From an uncultured Campylobacter sp. (GTDB lineage Bacteria; Campylobacterota; Campylobacteria; Campylobacterales; Campylobacteraceae), in assembly GCF_937981295.1 (NCBI RefSeq), contig NZ_CALJPC010000071.1:129033-193032 (forward strand): a stretch of DNA of 64,000 bases, in the 5' to 3' direction. The translations under genes and the position numbers were made by a program. This document shows positions 52,794 to 61,605 of this stretch, in pieces (positions within the stretch are counted from its first letter, which is position 1; every line of letters begins with the position of its first letter). Under the pieces are notes generated by a model. It worked only from the letters and a program-made list of their open reading frames with translations, was not told the DNA's origin and searched no databases.

Positions 52794-54050
52794 TCATAGC
52801 TTTTTAGCTTCCAGGCTCTTTTTATAAGTCTCAGCGTCGAAGCCTTTGACGCGAGCGACGCCGTCATCTACCGCAGCTTTTGCGACGGCCGTCGAGATCA
52901 CGGCAAATACGCGCGGATCGAAAGGATTTGGGATCACGTAGTCTTTGCCGAATTTCAAGCTATCCTTGCCCAGCATCTTGCGGATTTCCGCAGGAACCTC
53001 TTCGCGAGCAAGATCTGCCATCGCGCGAGCGGCCGCAATTTTCATATTTTCGGTAATCTTTTTGGCTCTTACGTCAAGCGCGCCACGGAAGATATACGGA
53101 AAGCCCAAAACGTTATTGATCTGATTTGCGAAGTCGCTTCTGCCGGTACCTACGATCGCGTCGTTTCGTACTTCCTCGACCTCGCTTGGATAAATTTCGG
53201 GTACCGGATTTGCAAGCGCAAAAATGATCGGATGCGGCGCCATAGTACTTACCATCTCTTTGGTTAAAACGCCCGGCTTGCTAAGGCCCAAAAACATATC
53301 CGCGCCCTTCATCGCGTCCTCTAGCGTGCGATCTGCGGTATCTAGGGCAAATTCTTTCTTTTGCTCGGTAAGATCGGTGCGACCCTTGTGGATCACCCCT
53401 TTGGAATCGAGCATTATGATATGTTTGGCGCCTAAATTACGATACATCTTTGCACACGCTATGCCAGCAGCGCCCGAGCCGCTAACTACGATCTTCATAT
53501 CCTCGATCTTTTTGCCGCTGATGAGGGCTGCATTGATTAGCCCTGCGCCCGTAATCATAGCGGTGCCATGTTGATCGTCGTGCATGACTGGGATATCGAC
53601 GGATTTTTGTAGCTCGCGCTCAATCTCGAAGCACTCGGGAGCTTTAATATCCTCTAAATTTATACCGCCGAACGTAGGCGCAAGCGCTTTGCAAATTTCA
53701 ATTATCTTTTTAGGATCTTTTTCGTCGATCTCGATATCGAAGGCATCAACGCCGCCGAATTTTTTAAACAAAACCGCCTTGCCCTCCATTACGGGCTTTC
53801 CGGCGATCGCGCCGATATCACCAAGCCCCAAAACTGCCGTGCCGTTAGTGATAACAGCTACGAGATTGGCTTTATTAGTGTATTTAAACGCAGCCTCGTG
53901 ATCACTTTCGATCACTTTACAAGGCTCCGCGACGCCCGGCGTATATGCAAGCGCCAAATCCTCCGCCGTAGCGCACGGGGTTTTTACATTCGTTCCGATT
54001 TTACCGCCTATGTGGTACTTCAAAGCCGCTTCAACGTTTACTTTAGCCAT
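52794..54050 (-). CDS. Malic enzyme (NAD(P)-dependent malate oxidoreductase)
   Basis: Decarboxylates malate to pyruvate, 418 residues. It is the short form without the phosphotransacetylase-like tail. The malate site YTPGVAEPC, the metal-site stretch MPVMHDDQHGTAM (as IPVMHDDQHGTAM here), the Rossmann motif GSGAAGIACAKMYRNLG and the downstream ALANPVPEIYP segment are present. The C. jejuni counterpart is cj1287c, next to gltX as here. It starts two bases after gltX ends. Confidence 0.93.
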   Translation of the reverse strand: MAKVNVEAALKYHIGGKIGTNVKTPCATAEDLALAYTPGVAEPCKVIESDHEAAFKYTNKANLVAVITNGTAVLGLGDIGAIAGKPVMEGKAVLFKKFGGVDAFDIEIDEKDPKKIIEICKALAPTFGGINLEDIKAPECFEIERELQKSVDIPVMHDDQHGTAMITGAGLINAALISGKKIEDMKIVVSGSGAAGIACAKMYRNLGAKHIIMLDSKGVIHKGRTDLTEQKKEFALDTADRTLEDAMKGADMFLGLSKPGVLTKEMVSTMAPHPIIFALANPVPEIYPSEVEEVRNDAIVGTGRSDFANQINNVLGFPYIFRGALDVRAKKITENMKIAAARAMADLAREEVPAEIRKMLGKDSLKFGKDYVIPNPFDPRVFAVISTAVAKAAVDDGVARVKGFDAETYKKSLEAKKL

Positions 54051-54051
54051 T

Positions 54052-55431
54052 TTATAATCCTTTTTTGATTAAATTTGAAATTCTCGTTTTAACTTCGTCG
54101 CTTCCTAAAATTTCACAAATTTCAAAAATCGACGGACTTACGCTTCCCCCCGTGATCGCAACGCGCAGCGGCTGGGCAAGATCCTTTAGCTTGGCGCCGT
54201 TTGCGTCCAAAAACCCCATCGTCTCCTCCTCGCACTCCTTTGCGTTTAAATTTGCGCTTAGAGTATCCGAAAATTTTGCGAGTAAGCTTAGCGAACTTTC
54301 GGTTACAAATTTCTTATACGCCTTCTCGTCATAGCAGCTCGGGCGATTTAGAAGAATTTTAATGCCCTCGGCCATCTCCACTAACGTCTTTGCGCGCTGT
54401 TTGTACTGCTGGGCGATGAGATGTTTTTTCGCGTGCGAGCGGATATCGACGCCGAATTCCACAAGCTGCGTGGCAAGCTCATCATCGCCCGAGTTTTTAA
54501 TATAATGTGCGTTTAGCCACTCAAGTTTGGTTTGATTGAAGGTGCTGGAGCTCTTGCTGATATGGTTAGGATCAAAGTATCGCTTCATCTCCTCCATGCT
54601 AAAAATTTCATCATCCCCGTGGCTCCAGCCCAGACGTACTAAGAAATTTAGCAGAGCTTGCGGCAGATAACCCATGCGCTTATACTCCATCACGTCGGTA
54701 GCGCCGTGGCGTTTGCTCAGCTTGCTGCCGTCGGTGCCGTTGATCATCGCGACGTGGTAAAATTTAGGGATTTTAAAGCCTAGCGCATTATACAGCACGA
54801 TCTGCTTCGGGGTGTTGCTTAGATGATCGTCGCCGCGGATCACGTCTGTGACGCCCATCAGCGCGTCGTCTATCACGACCGTGAAGTTATACGTAGGCGT
54901 GCCGTCGCTTCTAGCGATGATGAAATCGTCCAAAATATCGGCGGCATTAAATTTTATCTCGCCCTTGATGCCGTCGTTAAATTCTATCATGCCGCTAAGC
55001 GGGGCTTTTATACGCACTACAGGCTCGATCCCAGCAGGCGGCGTGCCGGTAAAGTCGCGATAGCGATTATCGTAGCGCGGGCGCTCTTTGCGAGCTTCCT
55101 GCTGCGCGCGCAGCTCGTCCAGCTCATCCTTGCTCATATAGCATCTGTATGCCTTGCCCTCATCTAGCAGCTTTTGGACATATTGTTTGTAAAGATCGAA
55201 GCGTGAGCTTTGATACACGATCTGCCCGTCATAGTCCAGATTGCACCACTTAAAGGCTTCCTCGATCGCCTTAGCAGCCTCCTGCGAATTGCGCTTCAGA
55301 TCAGTGTCCTCGATGCGCAGCAGGAATTTGCCGCCGTTTGCTCTAGCGTAAAGATAACTAAAAAGCGCCGTTCTAAGTCCGCCGATATGTAAATATCCCG
55401 TAGGACTCGGCGCAAAACGAGTTACTATCAT
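54052..55431 (-). CDS. gltX: Glutamyl-tRNA synthetase
   Basis: Class I synthetase, 459 residues, HIGH-type motif PTGYLHIGGLRTALF near the start and KMSKS-type GSKLSKRHGA further on. The ATG at 55431 starts MIVTRFAPSPTGYLH; a slightly longer frame precedes it. Campylobacters keep two GltX proteins, of which one charges tRNA-Gln for the amidotransferase route; which of the two this is cannot be told here. It is divergent from the SurA-like gene. Confidence 0.93.
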   Translation of the reverse strand: MIVTRFAPSPTGYLHIGGLRTALFSYLYARANGGKFLLRIEDTDLKRNSQEAAKAIEEAFKWCNLDYDGQIVYQSSRFDLYKQYVQKLLDEGKAYRCYMSKDELDELRAQQEARKERPRYDNRYRDFTGTPPAGIEPVVRIKAPLSGMIEFNDGIKGEIKFNAADILDDFIIARSDGTPTYNFTVVIDDALMGVTDVIRGDDHLSNTPKQIVLYNALGFKIPKFYHVAMINGTDGSKLSKRHGATDVMEYKRMGYLPQALLNFLVRLGWSHGDDEIFSMEEMKRYFDPNHISKSSSTFNQTKLEWLNAHYIKNSGDDELATQLVEFGVDIRSHAKKHLIAQQYKQRAKTLVEMAEGIKILLNRPSCYDEKAYKKFVTESSLSLLAKFSDTLSANLNAKECEEETMGFLDANGAKLKDLAQPLRVAITGGSVSPSIFEICEILGSDEVKTRISNLIKKGL

Positions 55432-55463
55432 AAAATTCCTTTGCAAAAATTACCATTTAATGT

Positions 55464-55469
55464 TATAAT
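55464..55469 (+). promoter_or_regulatory. -10 element of the SurA-like gene
   Basis: TATAAT in the gltX/SurA-like spacer, 46 bases before the ATG at 55516, with AAAGGTT between them. Confidence 0.45.
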
Positions 55470-55515
55470 CGCGATCTTGTAATTATAAAGCAAAAAGACT
55501 AAATAAAGGTTAAAA

Positions 55516-56406
55516 ATGATAAAGAAACTGCTTTTTTCCGCAATGATCTGTGCTGTTTGTGCAAATGCCGAAGTAGTAAACGGCGTCATCGCCGTGGTAG
55601 ATAATGAGCCCATCACCGGCTACGAACTAGCCAAAGTTCAAAAACTAACGGGCGCTTCACCGCAAGCCGCGATGGAAATTTTAATCGGGCAAAAGCTTCA
55701 ACAATCCGAGATTAAACGCCGCGGCATCGCGGTAAATGACGCGGAGATCGACGCGAGGCTCAAAGCGATCGCCGATCAAAATAGGCTTAGCTTAGACCAA
55801 CTCAAAACCGCTGTGCAAAAGCAAGGCATGAACTACGATGACTTTAAAGCAAATGTCCGCCGCACACTGCTTGAAGAAAAGCTCTACGGTTCGATCTTTT
55901 CTGAAGTGCAGCACCGCACGACCCCTGAAAATGTCAAAAAATTCTATAGCCAAAATAGTTCATTATTCACGACTTTCGACAGCATCACGCTCACCCGCTA
56001 TATCGCAAAATCGCAAGCTCCGCTCGATAAGATCCGCGCAAATCCGAAGCTCCGTCCGAGCGATGTTTACGTGATGCAAGGAACCCTAAAAGCAAACCAA
56101 ATGGATGAGGGGCTCAAATACATCGTCACGAACGTCGAACAGGGCAAATTCTCGCCGATCATTCCTACACGCAACGGATATGAGATGTTTTATGTAAATG
56201 ACAAAAAAGGGCTTCGTACACTTGATTTTGACAGCGTGCAAGAAAAGGCGATCGAAGGTTACGTGACCTCTGAGCGCAAAAAAGCGATCACCGAGTTCAA
56301 CGATAGGCTCCGCTCAAATGCCAATATCCGAATCATCGAGCGCCCGCAGGCAAAAGCGCAAGGCGCAAAAACCGCTCCGAAAGTTAAAGTGCAAAAAAGG
56401 CAGTAA
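55516..56406 (+). CDS. SurA-like periplasmic chaperone (Cj1289 homologue)
   Basis: A 296-residue protein with a signal peptide (MIKKLLFSAMICAVCANA), an N-terminal SurA-type helical core (EILIGQKLQQSEIKRRG...) and a central parvulin-like segment (about 150-230) before a C-terminal helix. C. jejuni Cj1289 is a structurally known SurA-like chaperone for outer-membrane proteins. In C. jejuni the next gene is accC; here the sequence changes character 150-500 bases downstream. Confidence 0.87.
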   Translation: MIKKLLFSAMICAVCANAEVVNGVIAVVDNEPITGYELAKVQKLTGASPQAAMEILIGQKLQQSEIKRRGIAVNDAEIDARLKAIADQNRLSLDQLKTAVQKQGMNYDDFKANVRRTLLEEKLYGSIFSEVQHRTTPENVKKFYSQNSSLFTTFDSITLTRYIAKSQAPLDKIRANPKLRPSDVYVMQGTLKANQMDEGLKYIVTNVEQGKFSPIIPTRNGYEMFYVNDKKGLRTLDFDSVQEKAIEGYVTSERKKAITEFNDRLRSNANIRIIERPQAKAQGAKTAPKVKVQKRQ

Positions 56407-56966
56407 ATTTTAAAATCCGATGCCGCGTTAAATTTAATCGGAATTTTAAGATATGCTATCGCGAGAAAATATAAATTAGCAGCCTTAATGGCATTCAGTT
56501 TTAATAAGAATTCTAAAAACGTGAAATTTAGTTCAAATTTTAAAGGTGCCTAGCGATAATAATCAGTGATTTTACCGAGTTTGTAAGTAAATGACGGTAT
56601 AATTTGTTGAGATTTTAAAACTTTTAGAAAAATCTTTAATTACCAAGATTTATATAAATTTCTATATCCGATATCTACTTCAATACCGACTTACGAATTA
56701 ACTACCAATCTAAGCGTTAAAACTCTCATTTACTCTATGCTTTGATATAAAAATTATTGGCAAACGCAATAAAAATTTAAAATTAATATATTTGTTTAGA
56801 GACTATATATTTAAAGTTTAGAAAGATGTTTTGAAGTAAAAAAATATCAATATTTGTTAGATAAAAAAAGTTATTGAACAATATTTAAAGAGTAAAATGA
56901 TATTTCAGTAAATTGCCAAAAATAAATAAAAATTAATATATATGTGAAACAAAATTAGGAGGAAAA
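56407..56966. other. Spacer containing the change from Campylobacter-like to AT-rich DNA
   Basis: No gene is supported. The first 150 bases still show RAATTY words and a Campylobacter-like mix of bases. From about 56,740 the sequence is almost entirely A/T with ATTAATATAT words. The boundary lies somewhere in about 56,560-56,900. No IS end, tRNA or integrase is visible at the join. Confidence 0.7.
56412..56447 (+). terminator. Possible terminator after the SurA-like gene
   Basis: AAAATCCGAT pairs with ATCGGAATTTT (one bulged A) six bases after the stop. No T-run follows beyond TTTT, so the call is weak. Confidence 0.35.
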
Positions 56967-58577
56967 ATGGATAAACAAAGTACAACAAAATATATTTTTG
57001 TTACAGGTGGAGTTGTTTCATCGCTTGGAAAAGGGATTGTGGCTTCTTCATTAGGAAGACTATTAAAGGAGCGGGGATATAAAGTTACAATCCAAAAATT
57101 TGATCCATATATAAATGTGGATCCAGGAACTATGAGCCCTTATCAGCATGGGGAAGTTTTTGTTACAGAGGATGGAGCAGAAACTGACTTGGATTTGGGG
57201 CATTATGAAAGATTTATCAATGAAAATCTGACAAAATATAATAATTTGACAACAGGAAAAATTATGTCAAAAATTATTGCAAAAGAACGTCGTGGAGAGT
57301 TTCTAGGTGGAACAGTACAAACAGTACCTCACGTGACAGATGAAATTAAGTATAATGTTATAAAAGCAGCTGAAGAAAATAATTCTGACATTGTAATTAC
57401 TGAAATTGGTGGAACTATTGGAGATATAGAAAGCGATCCGTTTATTGAAGCAATTCGTCAATTAAAGAGAGAAGTTGGAAGAGAAAATATCGCTTATATT
57501 CACGTAACATTGTTGCCATATTTAAAAGCAGCAGGAGAATTAAAGACAAAACCTACACAACATAGTGTAAAAATGCTTCAAGGGCTTGGAATCTCGCCAG
57601 ATGTAATTGTAGTGAGAAGTGAACATCCTGTTGATGAAAATATTAAGAAAAAAATCTCGCTTTTCTGTGATATTGATGAAGAGGCGGTTATTGAATCACT
57701 TGATGCTAAAAGTCTTTATGAAATACCATTAACTATGGAAAAATTAGGACTTGCCGATGTAATTTGTAAACATTTTAAAATAAAAAATGAAAAACCATTG
57801 CTAAAAGAATGGACTAATATGGTTGAAAAATTCAAAAATCCTAAAAAGCTTGTAAAAGTAGCAGTTGTTGGAAAATATATTGAATTAAAGGATGCCTATA
57901 TAAGTATTCATGAATCAATAGAACATGCTGGATTTAATCTTGATACAAAAGTTGAAATTGATTATTTCAAGGCTGGAGAATTTGATGTGAGAAAATTGGC
58001 AGATTATGATGGAATTCTAGTGCCAGGAGGATTTGGTGACAGGGGAATTGATGGAAAAGTTGAAGCAATTAAATTTGCAAGAGAAAATAATATTCCATTT
58101 TTTGGAATTTGTCTTGGAATGCAAATGGCTTGTGTGGAATTTGCAAGAAACGTGCTTGGTTATAAAGATGCTACTTCTACAGAATTTGATAAGGACACAG
58201 ATTATCCAGTTATCAGCCTTATGGAAGAGCAAAAAGGGCTTAAAGATATGGGAGGAACAATGCGTCTAGGAGCATATCCTTGTGTATTGAAGGAAGATAG
58301 CTTAGCTGCAGAAGTTTATGGAAAAACTGAAATTGCTGAAAGACATAGACATAGATATGAATTTAATAATGCCTACAGAGAAGAATTTGAAAAAGCAGGA
58401 ATGGACATTGTAGGATTATCTCCAGATGGAAATTATGTAGAAGTAATCGAAATAAAGGATCACCCATATTTCATAGCTTCACAATACCATCCAGAATTTA
58501 AGAGCCGTCCAAACCGTCCTCATCCATTATTTACAGGATGGATAAAAGCGGCATTGAAAAAACAAAGTGAAAAATAA
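56967..58577 (+). CDS. pyrG: CTP synthase PyrG (AT-rich, Fusobacteria-like)
   Basis: Makes CTP from UTP, ATP and glutamine, 536 residues. The synthase domain has VTGGVVSSLGKGIVASSLG and KFDPYINVDPGTMSPYQHGE; the glutaminase domain has the nucleophile stretch FFGICLGMQMACVEF and the His/Glu pair in ASQYHPEFKSR. AGGAGG lies eight bases before the ATG. Codon choice is strongly AT-biased, unlike every gene to the left. A clear terminator follows. It is not part of the Campylobacter gene order. Confidence 0.95.
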   Translation: MDKQSTTKYIFVTGGVVSSLGKGIVASSLGRLLKERGYKVTIQKFDPYINVDPGTMSPYQHGEVFVTEDGAETDLDLGHYERFINENLTKYNNLTTGKIMSKIIAKERRGEFLGGTVQTVPHVTDEIKYNVIKAAEENNSDIVITEIGGTIGDIESDPFIEAIRQLKREVGRENIAYIHVTLLPYLKAAGELKTKPTQHSVKMLQGLGISPDVIVVRSEHPVDENIKKKISLFCDIDEEAVIESLDAKSLYEIPLTMEKLGLADVICKHFKIKNEKPLLKEWTNMVEKFKNPKKLVKVAVVGKYIELKDAYISIHESIEHAGFNLDTKVEIDYFKAGEFDVRKLADYDGILVPGGFGDRGIDGKVEAIKFARENNIPFFGICLGMQMACVEFARNVLGYKDATSTEFDKDTDYPVISLMEEQKGLKDMGGTMRLGAYPCVLKEDSLAAEVYGKTEIAERHRHRYEFNNAYREEFEKAGMDIVGLSPDGNYVEVIEIKDHPYFIASQYHPEFKSRPNRPHPLFTGWIKAALKKQSEK

Positions 58578-58593
58578 GAAATTGAAATATGGT

Positions 58594-58624
58594 AACAAGG
58601 GGATAAAGAGCCCCTTGTTTTATA
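58594..58624 (+). terminator. Terminator after pyrG
   Basis: AACAAGGGG and CCCCTTGTT form a 9-bp stem around ATAAAGAG, with TTT immediately after, 17 bases past the stop. Confidence 0.85.
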
Positions 58625-58654
58625 AAAAAATGGCAAATTAAAAAACTTGCCATC
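58624..58654 (-). terminator. Terminator of the DUF333 gene
   Basis: Read on the minus strand, ATGGCAAG...TTTGCCAT forms a stem followed by a run of seven T. It abuts the pyrG terminator, so the two convergent transcripts end back to back. Confidence 0.7.
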
Positions 58655-58678
58655 TTTTAGTTAATAAATTTAAATTAA

Positions 58679-59143
58679 TTAATTATTTTCTCTATAATAA
58701 TCCCATTCATCAACTTTTGTACCGTTATTAAATCTACATACCCCTCTTTCATTTCCATTTTTATCTTTTTCAGTAACAGATTTTCCACCTTTATCAACAC
58801 AGAATTTTGAAGCTGGATTTGGCATTCCAATTACTGCTGCTTCAGTATTTCTTGGGGTATTATGTTGTCTATAGTATTCCCATTCTTCTACAGCTGTGCC
58901 ATCTTTTAACATACAAACTCCATAATCACCTTTACTACTTTTTACAATAATAGATTTTCCACCTTGTTTTGCACAATAGTCAGAAGCTGGATTTGATGAT
59001 GTTACTTTTGAAAGTGCTGGAACTGTTGCTGCTGGTTTATTATCATCATTATTTTTCTTTTTAAAGAATCTAAAGCTTGCTGACATTCCAGAAATAGACA
59101 TAATGACCATCATTGCACTTACTGTAATTTTTAAATTTTTCAT
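58679..59143 (-). CDS. Secreted protein with two DUF333 repeats
   Basis: A 154-residue protein with an N-terminal signal or membrane segment (residues about 5-24) and two DUF333 units: NPASDYCAKQGGKS ... VCMLKDGTAVEEWEYYR and NPASKFCVDKGGKS ... VCRFNNGTKVDEWDYYR. Each carries a Cys pair. DUF333 is a small surface or periplasmic domain of unknown function, sometimes labelled haemolysin-like without proof. AAGGAG precedes the ATG. It shares the AT-rich composition of its neighbours. Confidence 0.82.
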   Translation of the reverse strand: MKNLKITVSAMMVIMSISGMSASFRFFKKKNNDDNKPAATVPALSKVTSSNPASDYCAKQGGKSIIVKSSKGDYGVCMLKDGTAVEEWEYYRQHNTPRNTEAAVIGMPNPASKFCVDKGGKSVTEKDKNGNERGVCRFNNGTKVDEWDYYRENN

Positions 59144-59273
59144 TTTTATATCTCCTTTTTACTCTTATTGTTTTATTTATACCACAAAAAATTTAGTTTT
59201 TAGAATGCCTAAAATTAATTTGATATTAATTTTTTGTTTGTATGATAAAATTTTATTTTAATTATAAATTAGA

Positions 59274-60818
59274 TTATTCCCACTCAATTGTTCCAGGTGG
59301 TTTAGAAGAAATATCATAAACAATTCTATTGATTCCATTTACTTTGTTTATAATCTTGTTTGACACTTCTTCCAAAAATTCATAAGGCAATTTTGACCAA
59401 GTGGCTGTCATAAAGTCGATTGTATTTACTGAACGAATAGCGGCTACAAATTCATAAGTTCTTTGATCTCCCATTACTCCGACTGTTTTTACAGGTAACA
59501 ATGTTACAAATGCTTGATCTACTTTATCATAAAGTCCTTTTTCCATTAATTCAGTAATAAAAATATCATCGGCTTCCTGAAGGATTTTTACTTTGTCAGG
59601 TGTTACTTCTCCAATTACACGGATTCCAAGTCCTGGACCTGGGAATGGATGTCTTTTTATAATTGTGTCAGGAAGTCCAAGCTCGTGTCCTACCTTTCTA
59701 ACTTCATCTTTAAACAATTCCTTTAAAGGTTCCAATAATTCAAATTGCAAGTCTTCTGGCAATCCTCCAACATTGTGGTGAGATTTTATTGTGTGGGAAG
59801 GTCCTTTTATAGACTGAGATTCAATAACATCTGGATAAATTGTTCCCTGTGCCAAAAATTTTGCACCTTCTTGACCTTTAAGTTTTCTAATTTCTTCGTT
59901 AAATACTTCGATAAATTCATTTCCAATAATTTTTCTTTTGGCTTCAGGTTCATCTACACCTTTTAATTTATTTAGAAATCTGTCTTTTGCATCAACAAAT
60001 ACAATATTCAAGTCAAAATGTTCTTTATAATATTCCAATACTTTTTTTCCTTCATCTTTTCTCAAAAGTCCAGTATCTACAAACATGCAAGTAAGCTGAT
60101 GTCCAATTGCATTGTTAATAAGAACTGCGGCAACTGATGAATCTACACCTCCAGAAAGTGCAAGAAGCACGTGTTCATCTCCAACAGTTTCTTTTATAAA
60201 TTTTGTCTTTTCAGCAATAAAACTTGAAATTTTCCAATTTTTTTCACATTTACAAATGTTAAATACAAAATTTTCCAAAATTTGAGTTCCACATTCAGAA
60301 TGAACTACTTCTGGATGGAATTGTAATGCGTAAATTCCATTATTATTTGTAATTGCAGCAATTGATGAATCGGTTTTTGCAATTACTTCAAAATCTTTTG
60401 GCAATTCTGTGATGTGGTCATTGTGGCTCATCCAGATGTTAGAAGATTTTTTGACTCCTATGAACAATGGATTATCATTGTTTTTTACTTCCAATACAGC
60501 CTTTCCAAATTCTCTCGAATCAGCCTTTTCAACTTTTCCGCCATTCAAATGTGTAATTAGCTGCATTCCGTAACAGATTCCCAAGATAGGAAGATTTAGG
60601 TTAAATACTTCAGGATTTACAGTTGGAGCATCTTTTTCGTAAACTGAGGCAGGTCCTCCAGAAAATATAATCCCTTTTACCTTTTCTTTCCCAGTTTTTA
60701 TTTTTTCAATATCAATTAAAGGCACAATTTCACAATAAACTTCCATTTCTCTAATTCTTCTAGCAATTAGCTGGCTATATTGTGAACCAAAATCGATAAT
60801 AATAATTTTTTCCTTCAC
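59274..60818 (-). CDS. guaA: GMP synthase (glutamine-hydrolysing) GuaA
   Basis: Makes GMP from XMP, 514 residues. The N-terminal glutaminase has GICYGMQLITHLNGG with the Cys nucleophile and LQFHPEVVHSE; the ATP pyrophosphatase domain has the P-loop LSGGVDSSVAAVLI and the C-terminal dimerisation part ends in KPPGTIEWE. GTG start, with AGAGGTG five bases upstream. The upstream leader shows no purine riboswitch. Confidence 0.95.
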   Translation of the reverse strand: MKEKIIIIDFGSQYSQLIARRIREMEVYCEIVPLIDIEKIKTGKEKVKGIIFSGGPASVYEKDAPTVNPEVFNLNLPILGICYGMQLITHLNGGKVEKADSREFGKAVLEVKNNDNPLFIGVKKSSNIWMSHNDHITELPKDFEVIAKTDSSIAAITNNNGIYALQFHPEVVHSECGTQILENFVFNICKCEKNWKISSFIAEKTKFIKETVGDEHVLLALSGGVDSSVAAVLINNAIGHQLTCMFVDTGLLRKDEGKKVLEYYKEHFDLNIVFVDAKDRFLNKLKGVDEPEAKRKIIGNEFIEVFNEEIRKLKGQEGAKFLAQGTIYPDVIESQSIKGPSHTIKSHHNVGGLPEDLQFELLEPLKELFKDEVRKVGHELGLPDTIIKRHPFPGPGLGIRVIGEVTPDKVKILQEADDIFITELMEKGLYDKVDQAFVTLLPVKTVGVMGDQRTYEFVAAIRSVNTIDFMTATWSKLPYEFLEEVSNKIINKVNGINRIVYDISSKPPGTIEWE

Positions 60819-60960
60819 TTTTCACCTCTATATATTAAATTTTTTTATAAAACATAATTGTACATAAATATTTTATCATTATTTTTAAGTTTTTTCTATA
60901 TATTTTTACATTAATTTTTCTTTTGATATGAGAATATGAAATGTTTTTTGGGTAAAATTT

Positions 60961-61032
60961 TATAAAAAAAATAGACTTATTCGTTAATTAATTTAAAATA
61001 TGTATTTATAAAATTATCAAATAAATCTATTT
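60961..61032 (-). terminator. Possible long-loop terminator after nrdG
   Basis: On the minus strand, AAATAGATTTATTTG (overlapping the stop codon) can pair with CGAATAAGTCTATTT (two G-U pairs) around a loop of about 34 bases, followed by a run of T. Weak but positioned correctly. Confidence 0.4.
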
Positions 61033-61575
61033 AATAAAAAAATCTTCTTTTTTTATAATTCTTTGATTACTGCTTCCCCTAAATTTTATTTTCGGATCAT
61101 AAAGCTCTTTTACAAATCGCCCATCAACTAGCACATCTACATACTCAAGGCATTTCTTTCGTAAATCATCACAACGAATCTGTTCAATCGTATAACCCGT
61201 ATAAAGCCATATATTCTTTCCTGTCTTTTCCTTCAAGAACTTCAATACTTTTAACATATCTGTTGGATTAAAGAGGGGATCGCCACCGCTTATTGTAATT
61301 CCATCAAGCAGAGTATTTTCATTTATTTCATTGGCAATTTTTTCTAAAATTTCATAAGTTAGAGTATTTCCGTGATTTGGATTCCATGAATACTCGTTAT
61401 GGCACCCAGGGCAGGCATGAGAACAGCCAGCAAAGTAAAGTGAATAACGAAGACCGACACCGTCAACGATTGTTTCCTTGTAAGTTGTTAAGATTTTCAA
61501 TGTAAAATCATTTTTTGGAGTTTTTGAAAAATTTTTTTCTAAAATTTTTTCTTTTTCTGTCTTTAGTTTATTCAC
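61027..61575 (-). CDS. nrdG: Anaerobic ribonucleotide reductase activase NrdG
   Basis: Radical SAM activase that puts the glycyl radical on NrdD, 182 residues. The cluster motif is CSHACPGCHN (CX3CX2C), with the SAM-binding GITISGGDPLF and the GKNIWLYTGY segment. The start has no strong ribosome site, and it follows nrdD by 30 bases, so it is co-transcribed. The order nrdD-nrdG is standard. Confidence 0.93.
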   Translation of the reverse strand: MNKLKTEKEKILEKNFSKTPKNDFTLKILTTYKETIVDGVGLRYSLYFAGCSHACPGCHNEYSWNPNHGNTLTYEILEKIANEINENTLLDGITISGGDPLFNPTDMLKVLKFLKEKTGKNIWLYTGYTIEQIRCDDLRKKCLEYVDVLVDGRFVKELYDPKIKFRGSSNQRIIKKEDFFIK

Positions 61576-61605
61576 TTTAAATTACCTCACTGTTATATAA
61601 TATAT

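Noticed and set aside
60819..61026. Purine riboswitch ahead of guaA
   Set aside because: The AT-rich leader lacks the conserved purine-aptamer core; only a -10-like element and ribosome site are present.
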